From Physcomitrium patens (Eukaryota; Streptophyta; Bryopsida; Funariales; Funariaceae), in the NCBI RefSeq assembly GCF_000002425.4, contig NC_037260.1, positions 12,643,516 to 12,707,515 on the forward strand: 64,000 bases of DNA, in the 5' to 3' direction. This document shows positions 38,479 through 51,285 of this stretch, in pieces (position 1 is the stretch's first letter; each line of letters opens with the position of its first letter). The notes under the pieces were generated by a model. The model did no database searches, had not been told where the DNA came from, and was given only the letters and a program-made list of their open reading frames with translations. Position numbers and translations under genes: made by a program.

Positions 38479-41400
38479 CTACTCATTGTCATCCTCGTCC
38501 ATTTCTTCTTTGGGTGTAAGAATTTCAGCCCCAGATTCAGTAATGAGCACGGTATGTTTGAATTGGGCTGAAAGGCTGCCATCAGCTGTCACCGTCGTCC
38601 ACATATCCTCCCATTGTAAAGCCTTCTCAGTGCCCATTGAAAGCGCTGGCTCTACAAACAACCAGAAGAATAGGTATCTTAATATACATGTGAATCCATG
38701 CTAAAAATCACATCTATCACTAGGCCTCCACTTTAAGGAACCCAAAAAATACGAGTTTGAGTCACATATTTACCGAGGGTAAAAGTTTGTCCAGCAACCA
38801 TCCTTCCGGATTTATAATTATCTGCGCCACATTCAACAGAGAATTGTATGCATCAAATACACAGAACTGTAACCAGGAACTATAGTTTATGTTTCGAAGT
38901 TAAACACCAACCTTGGGAATCACTCACTCGATCTAGAAGTGTCAAAAACCGGGTGACTGGTTTTAGGAACGACTACACCACATTAATAATAAACTTCACA
39001 TACATGTGATTCATAAGTAAACAGCTGAACATAGATGAGATTCATATGATAATTTACATCTAAGCAGTTAGAAGCCAAGACTTTCTGTGAAAGGTTCACG
39101 AAAAAGGTAATTAAAAAAATTAAAATTAAAATTACTTACAGCAATGATAGATTAATGGAGCCGAATGAAACAAGGAGCCCACCCCATGCCCAGCAACGTG
39201 TTCAACTACGTGGTAATTGCAACCGTCAGCAATGTCACTGCATTTGTCACCCCACAACGCGTACAATTCATTAGCACATGCAGCACATAAAATGAACAGA
39301 AATTTACTTTGTGTTTCCCCCACAATCACTTGACTAAAGACGACCAATGCTATAAGAATATTATTCTCCAATCAAATTAGCAAATCAGGGTAATTAGATC
39401 TCACGTGATGATGGCACCTATCTCCCGAAAATCGATGCCCGGCCCACACATGGCAATAGCTGTATTCAAGCAATCCCTTGCAACCTGATGCTCCAAAAGA
39501 AAACAGTTAGCAAGTTCAAACATAGGACTTCATCTTGATAACTCAAGACGAAACAATCATGGGCAGAGGCACTACACCACAGGTAGTTAAACAGGGGATC
39601 TTGAGATCTGAAGATCTACTCCTAGCATAGAAGAAGTCAGTACAAATTGCTGGCTCCTCTCCATCTATTTGCATGAGGTAAGCATGTTCTGAAGATCGGC
39701 TGAAAGGATGCCTTACATGATAAGAATGAAAAAAGAGAGTAGCCCTGTGCTCATAAAAATTACCTCAACAAATTGCCTCACATGCTCATCCACAGTGCCA
39801 CAGATATGTGTCTCTGAGGTCTCAGCATGATAACCCTGCGGGACAGCATATTCATGAAAACCTTGAGATATCAATTAACACAATCTACACGCCTCAGTAC
39901 TTCAGCAGCATTTCCCAATATTGGTTAAACAAAAACACCCTACCCAATCAGGAGCATACTTTGCACCAACCCAAACCTCTGATCCCAATGTCGTAAGCTC
40001 ACTACCACACAACACATTTACAATCAAAGTCCAACCATTACCAATGCACCCTTACGCCACTAGTAAATCTCACACGTAACACAATCCAAAGAAACACTCC
40101 TCCGGTGGATATGTATTAGAAAAAGTTGAAAGATACCCAGTAACTCACATTCAAGTAAATGTTTATATCGATGTTAATTATGTCCCCTTTCTGCAACACT
40201 GCCGGTAAGCGCTAGTAAGTGGTCATGAATGTAATCTAGACTATAACAAAACCAACAACTCTAGATTCTCACATGATTTGAACACCAGTACACGCTATTC
40301 CATGCTGTCGGAAGTATTTGTGTATGACTTGTTTGCGCACACAGGAGTTCGGTAAATGGAAGAGATAACATAGATCCGACTGGTTTTCATATCAACTGAA
40401 CCTACAAATAGTGTACAGAATATAACACATAAAAGTCAACAAAATCATAAATGAAGAAACTCAAATACGCTGGCAAGGAGATCATACCTGGAGAGGGCGT
40501 GAGTTAGGGATACCATTGCAAATGCACTCGTTCACAGAGGTCGACACACTCTTTGGAAACCCACCAAAGCCAAGCAGTGACGGGTATGCACCGCTATCAA
40601 TAATGGCATCGTGGGCAGCCTTATCTAATTCATCCGTTGTCACTCCAGGCTGTGCACAAGTGAACCGCGGCATAGATAAGAGACCAAAAGACAGGGAACC
40701 GAATTAAATGACATGACCCACCTGCAAGTATACAGCTGGCGAGAATTGGTTCACATTCTCGAAGACAAGTTCTGGAAACTAATGCCAATGAAGATGGTAT
40801 TAGACTTCCTGGCATGCACTATTAGCTCAACTAATAACTGAATCAAATTTATGTGAAAACTAAATCCGGATCACGGAAAATCGTTTGTTGAAAGCTCGAA
40901 GTTTGAACTAAGTAATGCAGCTCCTTCTGCAACTTTATGTTCCAGCTTGATTCCAGGAAAAAGGAGTAAAACAACTGATATCAACATCTTTGACCACAGA
41001 CCAGATAGTACCATACCCGGACTAATGATCCAACATAGTCACGAATTAGCGCTGCAAGTCGACCTGCTTCTCGCACTCCCGAAACACCCGCCTCGTCATG
41101 AATTTGAATTTCTTCCGCCAGTGCCGGTGGCTCAGCAGCACCAACATACGGGGGACGAGGTATGTATTTCGGGACCTCCAGAGGCGGGCTTACTGTTGCC
41201 GGCCGCAAAAACGAGGTCGGTCTAATTGATAATCTCGACGGCTTGGCCTGCTGCTCGACCCTGAAAATTTAAATAATTTACGCTTGAACCAGCCCAATTT
41301 CAAGTACACATCAAAAAGGGAATCACCAACTCCACAGAGCAGCATCTCAAGATCTCGAACCGGATGCAATTTAGAGTCAGGAAATGGATTGCTTGGTGCA

Positions 41401-42027
41401 ATGAGACCCAAATTGATTATGCCAACTGAGACTGATCATGGGCGTACCGTGTGCTCGTCGACACTTCCGCCACAGCCCTCAAATTCTCAACTCCGCTCCA
41501 TTTTCCACCACAACCTAAAAGATTTTCAACTCGTCAAGCACAGAATACAATGCGATGGAAGAATATAAAGACAGCCATATTCTTCAAAAATGTACGAGAA
41601 AATTCGACTCTCGAACTCAGCCAATAAACCCCAATACAATCGTCAGTTTAGAACAACAAAAATGTCAAGTCTCACAATTTCCAGAAACCATAAAAATTGC
41701 AAGAGGGGCTGACATTCACCACTGCCCAAAGCGGACACGCCATTCGAGTACGCCATAAAATGCTTGAGTCTTGTTAAACATCGTCGCATTCCCATTACTG
41801 ACCTTGAACTTCGTCGACACGGAACCGATCTCTCAAATTCACTACCACATCAACAATTTTGCAAGCAGATGATCGCTTTAGGGAACAATCACCTTGAACT
41901 CCACCAAATTAGCGGCTCAGGCGTCAGAATTCTTTCCCGAAAACCCAATGCAGAAGTTTCTTAAATTAGGTAGCATCAGCAATGCTGAATCGGCGAGCCA
42001 GAGGTACCTCCAAGCTCCGAAATCCAT
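38479..42027 (-). CDS. Type I methionine aminopeptidase-like protein with altered active-site residues
   Basis: Proposed exons are 42027-42008 (tentative), 41260-41017, 40649-40488, 40190-40149, 39835-39764, 39484-39405, 39237-39140, 38821-38774 and 38651-38479. All are phase-compatible and give 312 aa. The M24A pita-bread fold is clear: [67 protein letters not shown] and [11 protein letters not shown]. By E. coli numbering, D97 (D150), H171 (H224), H178 (H231) and E204 (E256) are kept. H79 is Asn (N133), D108 is Glu (E161) and E235 is Lys (K287). The family removes initiator Met from nascent chains using two divalent metals. Loss of a metal ligand suggests reduced or absent activity here. 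The basic N-terminus could be an organelle transit peptide. The C-terminus is acidic. Confidence 0.85.
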
Positions 42028-43538
42028 ACCAATCAGCACTGCACCGCCAATTCGATGAGCCTAAACCCTAAACCCCGGACCCGCGTAAGTCGATGTGCAG
42101 GGTATCAGTTTTGACCGAGCCTTGTGGTCCTGTAAATGATGTGTCCCCATCACACCTACTCGCTCCGTGTCTTCCTCTTGCCGCAAATACTTCCTTAGAC
42201 CGTCTCCTTTTACCCTGATTTATATAGTAAATTATTACATAATTTAAATAACATGAATATTTCTTTTATTTTTTATATTTTCTATTAATAATTTTTTTGT
42301 AAATTCAATGTATTAATTTTAAACTTAAAATTTAGTATTAAAATATTTAATTTAGACCAAAGACTTATGATTCCAACTTTCAGATATTAAAAAATTATCA
42401 TTTATGCAGATTTTTAACATTTTATAAATTTGTGAGTGCATAGAAAGATAAATTTCTAATCTTTCACTTGAATATTATATTTACCACAATGTTAATACAA
42501 CTAAAAGTAGGTTTAAATACAAGAATGATTTAAATAAAGAGTTATTACGTCATGTTCTATTAGCCATTTTTATTTTATGATAAAGTTTTGACTGGTTATC
42601 AAGCATGGTTTCTTTTTGTTCAACTGCTTTTGTAAAGTAACATTGTTCATTAAACTTTACTTTATTAAGTATTCTTCACAAGATTTAGAGGATTATTCAA
42701 TACATGTTACAAGTATTGAATTTGTTTTTTTGTTTTAAATGCTTTGATATCATTTCATCTTTACTTTAACTGATTTTACAAAAAAAAAAACAGATTGTTT
42801 TTTATATTAAACCCTCAGGGATTTAACATATGCTTCAACACCAACAGAATCTTAACACACTTGCTACATATTTTCTATATATATATATTTTTTTTTCATT
42901 TTTTGGGGTTTTTGATCAGTTCAAAAAATCACTCCAACAATTTTAGAGCAAAAAATCAAATTTTATTTTTATGATAACCATCATAAAATTATGCACTTTA
43001 ATTTTGCTAATCAAAAAGATGTAGGCCCTTAAGTGTCCAAATAGTTGCATTAACTGGAAGAAAATATATATACATCTAATACCATTTTTCTTAAAACATG
43101 TTTGTAGAGTAGCAGAGTTCATATCTTCAAACTGCACCTCTAGTAATATGTACCTGTTTCAACTTGACCAAATCAAGAGGAAAGACTCAAGACTCAACAC
43201 GACAGAGGTTCAGAAAGAACGACCACAAGAAACTTCTTTCAATCTTTGCAATAAATGTGCACAAAAGTAGCCGCAGCCCAGAAATGGCCACTGTGGCCAA
43301 ACAGTTACACAAATCCACTTGTCGGTACAACAAGCAGCAAAGTTTACTAGCTCATGTGTTAAAGCTCATATACGATACAATGCATACAATATTGAGTAAA
43401 AATATGGTACAAAACAATACATCCCTGTGAGGAAGGGTGGATAGTTAGATGCTATTTTCAACTTACTGCTGCAGTAGCTGCCTGTTTCAACTTCGAGAAG
43501 AGCGGCATGGATGGTTTGGTTGATCCATGCCATGGGAT
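42028..43538. other. Promoter of the aminopeptidase-like gene, then AT-rich spacer
   Basis: Positions 42028-42220 are GC-balanced and contain CTAAACCCTAAACCCC at 42061-42076, a telo-box-type motif. Positions 42220-43140 are very AT-rich with no gene. About 43140-43538 is more balanced and probably the 3' UTR of the DUF3172 gene. Confidence 0.5.
42061..42076. promoter_or_regulatory. Telo-box-like motif upstream of the aminopeptidase-like gene
   Basis: The motif CTAAACCCTAAACCCC lies 34-49 nt upstream of the proposed ATG. Telo-box elements (AAACCCTAA) are known in promoters of plant translation-related genes. The function here is inferred. Confidence 0.4.
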
Positions 43539-43936
43539 TCACTCGTTGAAGTCCTTGGGTTGATAGCCATCTCCAAGAGTAGCCTTGGACGGATCCTTCA
43601 GGAACTGGTTCTCAGCGCTCTCGCTGTGGTACACACATGAAATCTCTGGGGCTTGACGGAGGTCACCAACAAAGCCAAATGTGTTCATGTTGCGTTTGCA
43701 GGCTCGCACTTCGTCGGAGGTCACCAAGCCCCTCTGTTCCAACACGCTCCAGTTGCTTTGCCTCAAGACACAGCCGGGCTTCACCTCTGTCTGTGACACA
43801 TAAACGTTGAACCTACCAAAAGCCCAAAACAAATCAAGCAGTGACAGAAGGGGGTTCATGAGTGTTGCTTGGATGAGTTTTTCAAACTACAACACAAAAC
43901 AAGGAGCACAAAAAAAGGAGAAAACGATGCGGTGGA

Positions 43937-43982
<46 letters not shown>

Positions 43983-45503
43983 CTACTCACGGGTTGAAAG
44001 AGATGAACAGACGCTGGTCAAGCACCATAGCACTCATTCCATTAGCTATACACACGTCTGGATTTGGAGTTTGTCGATCTATGACTTCCCGAGAAGCTAC
44101 GTTGTTGGGCTCCACATTGAGGACTGTGTCCACAGTGATGCCTGCCCCTATGCCCAAAATAAACATTCCTGCACAAAAGCTCAAGGTTGAGGAAACGGTG
44201 GCAGACAAGGTATGTATACATCTTCACAAATCCATACGAACGTGATTATCTGAATGAGAGTAACTTCACATAAGTGTAATCCAACTCACAAAAAACGTGT
44301 ACACGAGAAGAATTGGAAATGCATGAGTAGCACAAATAAGACACGGTTGAAGGGAGAGAAGAACCTGCAAGGATAAATCGATTGGCCCCCCTCCATGTAG
44401 TGAGCAGGGATTGCAACCCTTCATCATCTTCATTGTCATCCTCTTGGTAAATTTCCTCTGCTCTAGCTGAGTAATCACTTGATGAAAGGTAACCACCATT
44501 CACTTCCATGTTCGGATCCCTGGAGACCAAGTATTCCAACGTTCCTTGAATACAGACCATCGCCAGGATAGAATCTAACTACAACTAATCCAACAGCCAG
44601 AGGAGCGGGTAGAATGCCTCTACTAGCCAGTCACTGAATGATTGGAAATTAGTGACTTTCACGAACAGAGTCGGTGCAATTTAGTTACAAAAACTGCGTA
44701 TTTACTTCAAAAGTTCGCTTCATTGAGGAGGTTGGCGAGGTACGTAACTGACCTTCGAGATGTTCCTCTCAATAATGGCAGCCCGTTTTCGTCTTCCAGG
44801 CCTGGGATCGACGAATCAAGCGGGCGTCGAGGAGAGCCATTACGCATTTTTGAGCTACGAATCCTTTCCATTTCCGCATCTGTTTGTGATGCCCAGACTC
44901 GAACACCACCTCCATCTTCGGCGGGTCGGTATTTGTTAGCCAGTCTTACCAAGGAAAAGTGTCTGCAACATTGAAGTGAAAGACATGAACGTCGGCTCAT
45001 TGATTTCACTAAATGAGGCACTTTACAGAGCGGAGAAACAACAGTTTACGACGTGTCAGTAGGTATTTCTGTCACCGAGCTAAGACGTGATCATGTGAGA
45101 GTTTGATTTCTAAATGACCTCTAAGGCAACTTCCGAGGCTTGGCTCTTCAAAATAATCGTGAAAAAATCCGAACCATTTGGTGGCATGACAAAATTAGTA
45201 TGCATTAGTAGCAGTGCTCCTACAAGAAATTAACGAAGAGCGGCAGACACTGTGATCACTGAAGTCTGCTAACTCAATTGAAGGGGTTTTTAGGCCAAAT
45301 TGATCGCATCAAGGGCAGCAAGAAATTTTCACAACTCACCCACTTCCAACAAGAAATTGACGCGAATTAGGCGACACAGAACCCTGGTACAACCCAGCAC
45401 TCCATCCCCTAGATTGCGAGGAATTAACCAACTCCAAGAAGTTAAGTCCACAGCGCAGATTTGAAGCTGGCACACAGCAGAGAAGGCCTGAACTCCCACT
45501 CAT
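43539..45503 (-). CDS. DUF3172-family plastid membrane protein (326 aa)
   Basis: Exons are 45503-45340, 44962-44753, 44519-44365, 44168-43991 and 43812-43539. All borders are GT/AG and all phases agree, giving 327 codons with the stop. The N-terminal ~55 residues are Ser-rich with few acids, fitting a chloroplast transit peptide. A single hydrophobic segment (FILAGMFILGIGAGITV) precedes the conserved domain. The domain includes ENVAS-like NNVASREVIDRQTPNPDVC, then FNVYVSQTEVKPGCVLRQSN, NWSVLEQRGLVT, CKRNMNTFGFVGDL and CVYHSESAENQFL. I recognise this as DUF3172, found in cyanobacteria and plastid-bearing eukaryotes and of unknown function. A cyanobacterial (plastid) origin of the gene is inferred from that distribution. 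The first intron is 377 nt and the fourth carries a (GA)n tract next to its donor. Confidence 0.85.
43941..43980. repeat. (GA)20 microsatellite inside an intron of the DUF3172 gene
   Basis: A pure 40-nt GA tract. On the gene's strand it is a (TC)n tract that starts 11 nt into the last intron, just behind the donor GTGAGTAGAA. Confidence 0.95.
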
Positions 45504-47339
45504 CGCAATTTTTTTCTAGGGGACGAATTTTTCAACTTTCCAAGCCCACCTCTAGCCAACTGCAGCCAATTCCTCAACAGAATGCTTAGACACCGCACCT
45601 TCTCCGCTTCACTAACTCACATCTTGTTGAAAAATTTCAAATATTCACGCATCTCTAAGCACCATGAAACCAAACTTCAACCCAAATTCATCAAGAGATT
45701 GACTTAATTCGTCGCGAACAAGGCACAACTCTAAAACCTAGTCAGTTTCGTCTGGCTTTGGGCAAAAGTGACAAGCTCCATAAAGTAAACAGACGATCGA
45801 AAGACGCTACTGGACACAGCTAAACATGAACTCACGAATTCAGTCCTCTGAAAGCGTGCAGGGATACCAGAGACATGTCTCCCGCAAATCCGCACAAATG
45901 GGCTTGAACACGTGACCCACAAGCGTCCCCCACAGTGGGTCACGCGCATGTCAGGAGGCGGAGTACGATTTGAGAAGGTGGAGCCTCAGGATCGCCGGCA
46001 AGGATGCGCAACGCACGGCAAAATCTGCGTCGTAACACAAGAGCAGCTTCCCGAGCTGATGGAAGACAGGCGAAAGCGGGATTCTATAATCACCTTTTCA
46101 TCTCTTTGCTTGCATATAGTGCATATGTGCGTGACGATTAAGGACGTGACTAATGACGGACTTTCACAGCGGCAAGAGGGAGCGCAAAGCACTAGCAGAT
46201 GATTGGGCAATCACCCGGGCCGGCTTCGACAATCCCCGTCTAATTTGAAGCAGGGATGCGGCCCTCATGTGCTCGTGCGTAAAAATGAAACACAACTCCA
46301 TCAATTTGACGAGAAAAATATGCTTTGGCCTATAAGGATCTAGGATGGAATCTAATGAGAGTGAAAGATGGGGCTGCTTGTGATGCTGAGTAAGCTCCTG
46401 TAAATAAAGGTTGAAAGACAAATCGAAGCCGTCGTCAGCGGCATACCTACATACAATACTGACGCCACCATTCGAACTATGGGTGAGAAAATGAGGCATT
46501 TACCGCTGGAATAGGAACAACCTACGCTCGAGTTAGGGTAATAGCAAGTGTCAACGACTGGACCTTCACGCCACAGGCCATTGGTCAAATTGGGGTGGAT
46601 GGCAGAGTACAAACTGCTGAAAGTTTCCACAAATAGTGTAGATTCCAGGGTCTGATGGAAGGGACTGCAGCTCCTGCAATCGTCGCAATCCGCCACTGCT
46701 GATGGGTTCATTACTTCTTTGTCATTTCGAGTAATTTCCAACCTCGTAAACTTCAGAGAAAGCGTTATTTTCTCACTAACACCTCCTAAACAATTCGTGG
46801 TTTGACTAAATTTTCCAATCAAAGTTCTACCACATCTCATGGAAGTCCATGGAATCTAAATAAGGTTGAGCCTCCATGCGGACGCGTTTAGAAGCCCTAG
46901 AAGAAATGCGTTCGCCCTACGATAACCAGAAGTTGAATCTCATGAATCTTGGATTTTAGATACTATTCCCAGTACAATTAACAGGAATAACCGATGCGTT
47001 CATTGTCCTTGTTACAGTTGTCCCTTCCACTCTGCAGTGGCATGAGGTGACTGAAGTAAACGGAATAATGTGCAAGTAATGGTCGATAGTTAAAATCTTG
47101 GTTTATCTCATGAAATTCTACATTAACATATTCTTTCACAACCATCTACCCAACTTATAAGCATTCAAACGGCGGACAAAGGTGCAGATGTCAAGACAGT
47201 TGACTCAGTTTCAAGTAATCCCAGACCAGAAGAGCTCACAGGGCATACATCCATCCAACTAATGTGAAAACGAAATACTCAGTATTGTTGAAGTGTTTCC
47301 ATAGAGACGAAGAGAAAGTTTCAATACAAGATCCTAACA
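45504..47339. other. Region without a firm gene
   Basis: The first few hundred bases should be the DUF3172 promoter and the last ~400 the 3' UTR of the NAC alpha gene. The middle has moderate GC and one longer ORF, listed separately. Nothing else is recognisable. Confidence 0.4.
46352..46840 (-). CDS. Possible orphan ORF or exon (162 codons)
   Basis: An open frame begins at an ATG at 46840 and includes a Cys-containing stretch (CDDCRSC, then CYYPNSSVGCSYSSG). A donor-like GGTAAATG follows the latter, so it could be the first exon of a spliced gene. I recognise no domain, and the C-terminal part looks random. A chance ORF is equally likely. Confidence 0.2.
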   Translation of the reverse strand: MRCGRTLIGKFSQTTNCLGGVSEKITLSLKFTRLEITRNDKEVMNPSAVADCDDCRSCSPFHQTLESTLFVETFSSLYSAIHPNLTNGLWREGPVVDTCYYPNSSVGCSYSSGKCLIFSPIVRMVASVLYVGMPLTTASICLSTFIYRSLLSITSSPIFHSH

Positions 47340-48970
<1,631 letters not shown>

Positions 48971-49109
48971 TGTGGCGGGCGAAGCGTGCACCAGCGATTC
49001 GCCTCCGAGATGAAGAGCTCGACAACGGGAAATACAACGATGGCGCAGAAACACAACAAAAAGGGGCTTCTCGAGGACTCAGTTTCGCGTAAGTGAAGTC
49101 CCTAGACAG

Positions 49110-49124
49110 TTTAGGGTTTAGGGG
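49110..49124 (-). promoter_or_regulatory. Telo-box in the NAC alpha promoter
   Basis: The minus strand reads CCCCTAAACCCTAAA, containing AAACCCTAA, 140 nt upstream of the ATG. Telo-boxes are established elements of plant genes for the translation apparatus, often near the transcription start. Confidence 0.6.
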
Positions 49125-50309
49125 CCTGGCGACTGTGGCTGGATATCCTGGACTCCTCACCGTCCGATCACGGTGGACCCGCATCTTGACGGCTGGCTCG
49201 AAACTGTGATGGAGAGAAGCCCGCAGTTGCGAGTAGTGTGTGAGAGAGCTTTGAAGTGGCCATTCTTTTCTCTCTTTTTATTTTATTTTATGAAAAGGTA
49301 TCTATTTTAATATTATTCTTTAATTTCTACATGGGGGGTTTTTCATATCATTTTTTCATTCACCTTTAATTGTCTTCTTTTTTATAATTTTGTAAGGCAC
49401 AAATTTGGGAGGTACATAAACCATGTCCCATTAGGCTCCATTGAACGTCCACTTATTGTCTCTAGAAATAAATTCAATTTCATAATTAATAAAAGATAAG
49501 TAATTATCAAGAGCTTAAATTAATCTTTAGATACCCAAAAAAATTATACTACTAATAAAAAAAAATTATATCTTTGTCTTTGTTACCTTTTCTACATAGT
49601 TATTATTTAATTTGTACTTGGTTTAAAAAACAATTTCTACATAGTTATTATTTAATTTGTAATTGGTTAAAAAATTTCTTATTATTTGTACTTAGTTATT
49701 ATTTGTACTTGATTGCAAGAAATTGTTTCATTGACTTCATATAATAATATGTATTAAATGTTCATCTCGAATGTAAGATTAAAAACAAAAATAAATCAAA
49801 CAGGACTAAAATAAAGCAACTGTGTAGAGTAAAAATAACTCAACTTAAAATAAGTGCATCAGTACAAAAAATCAAAATTAAAAAATTGGAATATAAATTG
49901 TTGAATTTAAAGTTTCTTTACATGTACTTTTAGAAAATAAGTTGTATTTTAATAATTTTTAGCACCTACAGAATGATGAAGTAACCAAAAAAACATTCGA
50001 AAATAATACAAAATCTTCATGTGAAATGAATGGAGTAGATGAAACTTAAGATCAGGGTTTTCATTTGTGGAGCAACTGCTTTTACTCCATTGAAAATAAA
50101 TAAATAACAATATGATCTCAAAACCACAATTGCAATGTTATAAATTTAAAATTAAGATTGTTGAATTCTAATGGTCTTGAGAGACCTACTATGGAGGAAG
50201 AAAGAAAAAAAAGGAAATAAAAAAAAATATAGATTTATTATTTTGAAATAGTAGAGAAGTGAAAACGTAAAATTATTTAGATGTTTAAATCATAGTATAC
50301 CTTATAATG

Positions 50310-50310
<1 letters not shown>

Positions 50311-50340
<30 letters not shown>
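50311..50340. repeat. (TA)15 microsatellite
   Basis: A pure dinucleotide run upstream of the NAC alpha gene and downstream of its pseudogene copy. Confidence 0.95.
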
Positions 50341-50345
<5 letters not shown>

Positions 50346-50899
50346 CCTTTCAATGAACTCTCATTTCTACCATTTCTTGTCAATACTTTTGTGCTGAACT
50401 CATGATTGAATAAAAAATCAACAGTATTCATGCTATTTTTATCGGCAATACATATTCTAGTTCTAAAGATTAGTTGTCATCCTGGTTTATACTCTTTATA
50501 ATTCCATTGAAATTTTCCACAACAGAGCAACTTAGTTTGATGCATCTATGCATAAATTTGAACACTTACAATATGTTGCTCCATTCTAACTCTACAAGCT
50601 CTTAGTTCTATTGCGTGAATAACTTGAAGTTACAATTACTGATAGTTTCTTAGCCAATACAATTTTTAAAAGAAACATTAGGTTTCTTTTGAATGTATTT
50701 GATATTCTTCAAAACCAATATATCACTTTGAGATCCCTCTACAAATTCTCATGATTTCTTCCAACAATAGAATTTTATAAAAATTTAGAAACCACATGTG
50801 TTTTTATCATATTAACTATACCGCCACAAATTATCCAGGCCATACATTAAGTGAATATCATACCCCAGTACAAAGATTCGGTGTAGAAATATCAGATTC

Positions 50900-51285
50900 A
50901 TTATCGTCAACAAGGCCCATAACGGCTTCAATGATGTCTCTATCTGTTGCCTTGAGAGCCTCCGCAGCCTTCGCTCAAGACACTCGTGCTTGACCCATCA
51001 CCAGCTCAATGGCCCCTCCACTCCAAACCCATTTCATCCTCATCTTCTTCCTCCTCTGCCTTCGTCATTTCTGGTACCTCGCACTGCCCTGCTGCTCGAC
51101 TCTGGAGTTGCGAGCTCATATCCTCAATCTTGCCTTCTCCAAATATGATGTATGCATCAAATGCCAGCTTCTTGAACATGTTAGGCTTTGAGATTACGAA
51201 CAAACTCTGTTACATTTGCAGCCAAAGCGTGCATTAGAAGCACATTCGCAGCACCGGACTTTGAAATCTCCAGAATTTAGTCCCA
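50900..51285 (-). pseudogene. Partial NAC alpha pseudogene
   Basis: The minus strand closely resembles the last exon of the NAC alpha gene: FVISKPNMFKKLAFDAYIIF and GEGKIEDMSSQLQSRAAGQ, then, after a frame change near 51010, an AIELVMGQARVS-like UBA stretch. A TGA interrupts that stretch before AKAAEALKATDRDIIEA. The similarity continues past the 3' splice site into intron 3 (about 51215-51285), so the copy arose from genomic DNA rather than from spliced mRNA. The three upstream exons are missing. It lies about 1.9 kb upstream of the intact gene in the same orientation. Confidence 0.85.

Larger units (their letters stand above)
48971..50880. other. NAC alpha promoter, then AT-rich spacer
   Basis: GC-balanced sequence extends to about 49260 and probably contains the NAC alpha promoter and leader. 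From there to 50880 the DNA is very AT-rich, with a (TA)n tract at 50311-50340 and a partly repeated ACATAGTTATTATTTAATTT segment near 49596 and 49637. No gene is seen. Confidence 0.5.

Noticed and set aside
41190-41411. ORF with [10 protein letters not shown] as the start of the aminopeptidase-like protein
   Set aside because: Its frame differs from the frame of the exon at 41260-41017, and that exon needs a two-base carry-over, which the 42027-42008 exon supplies.
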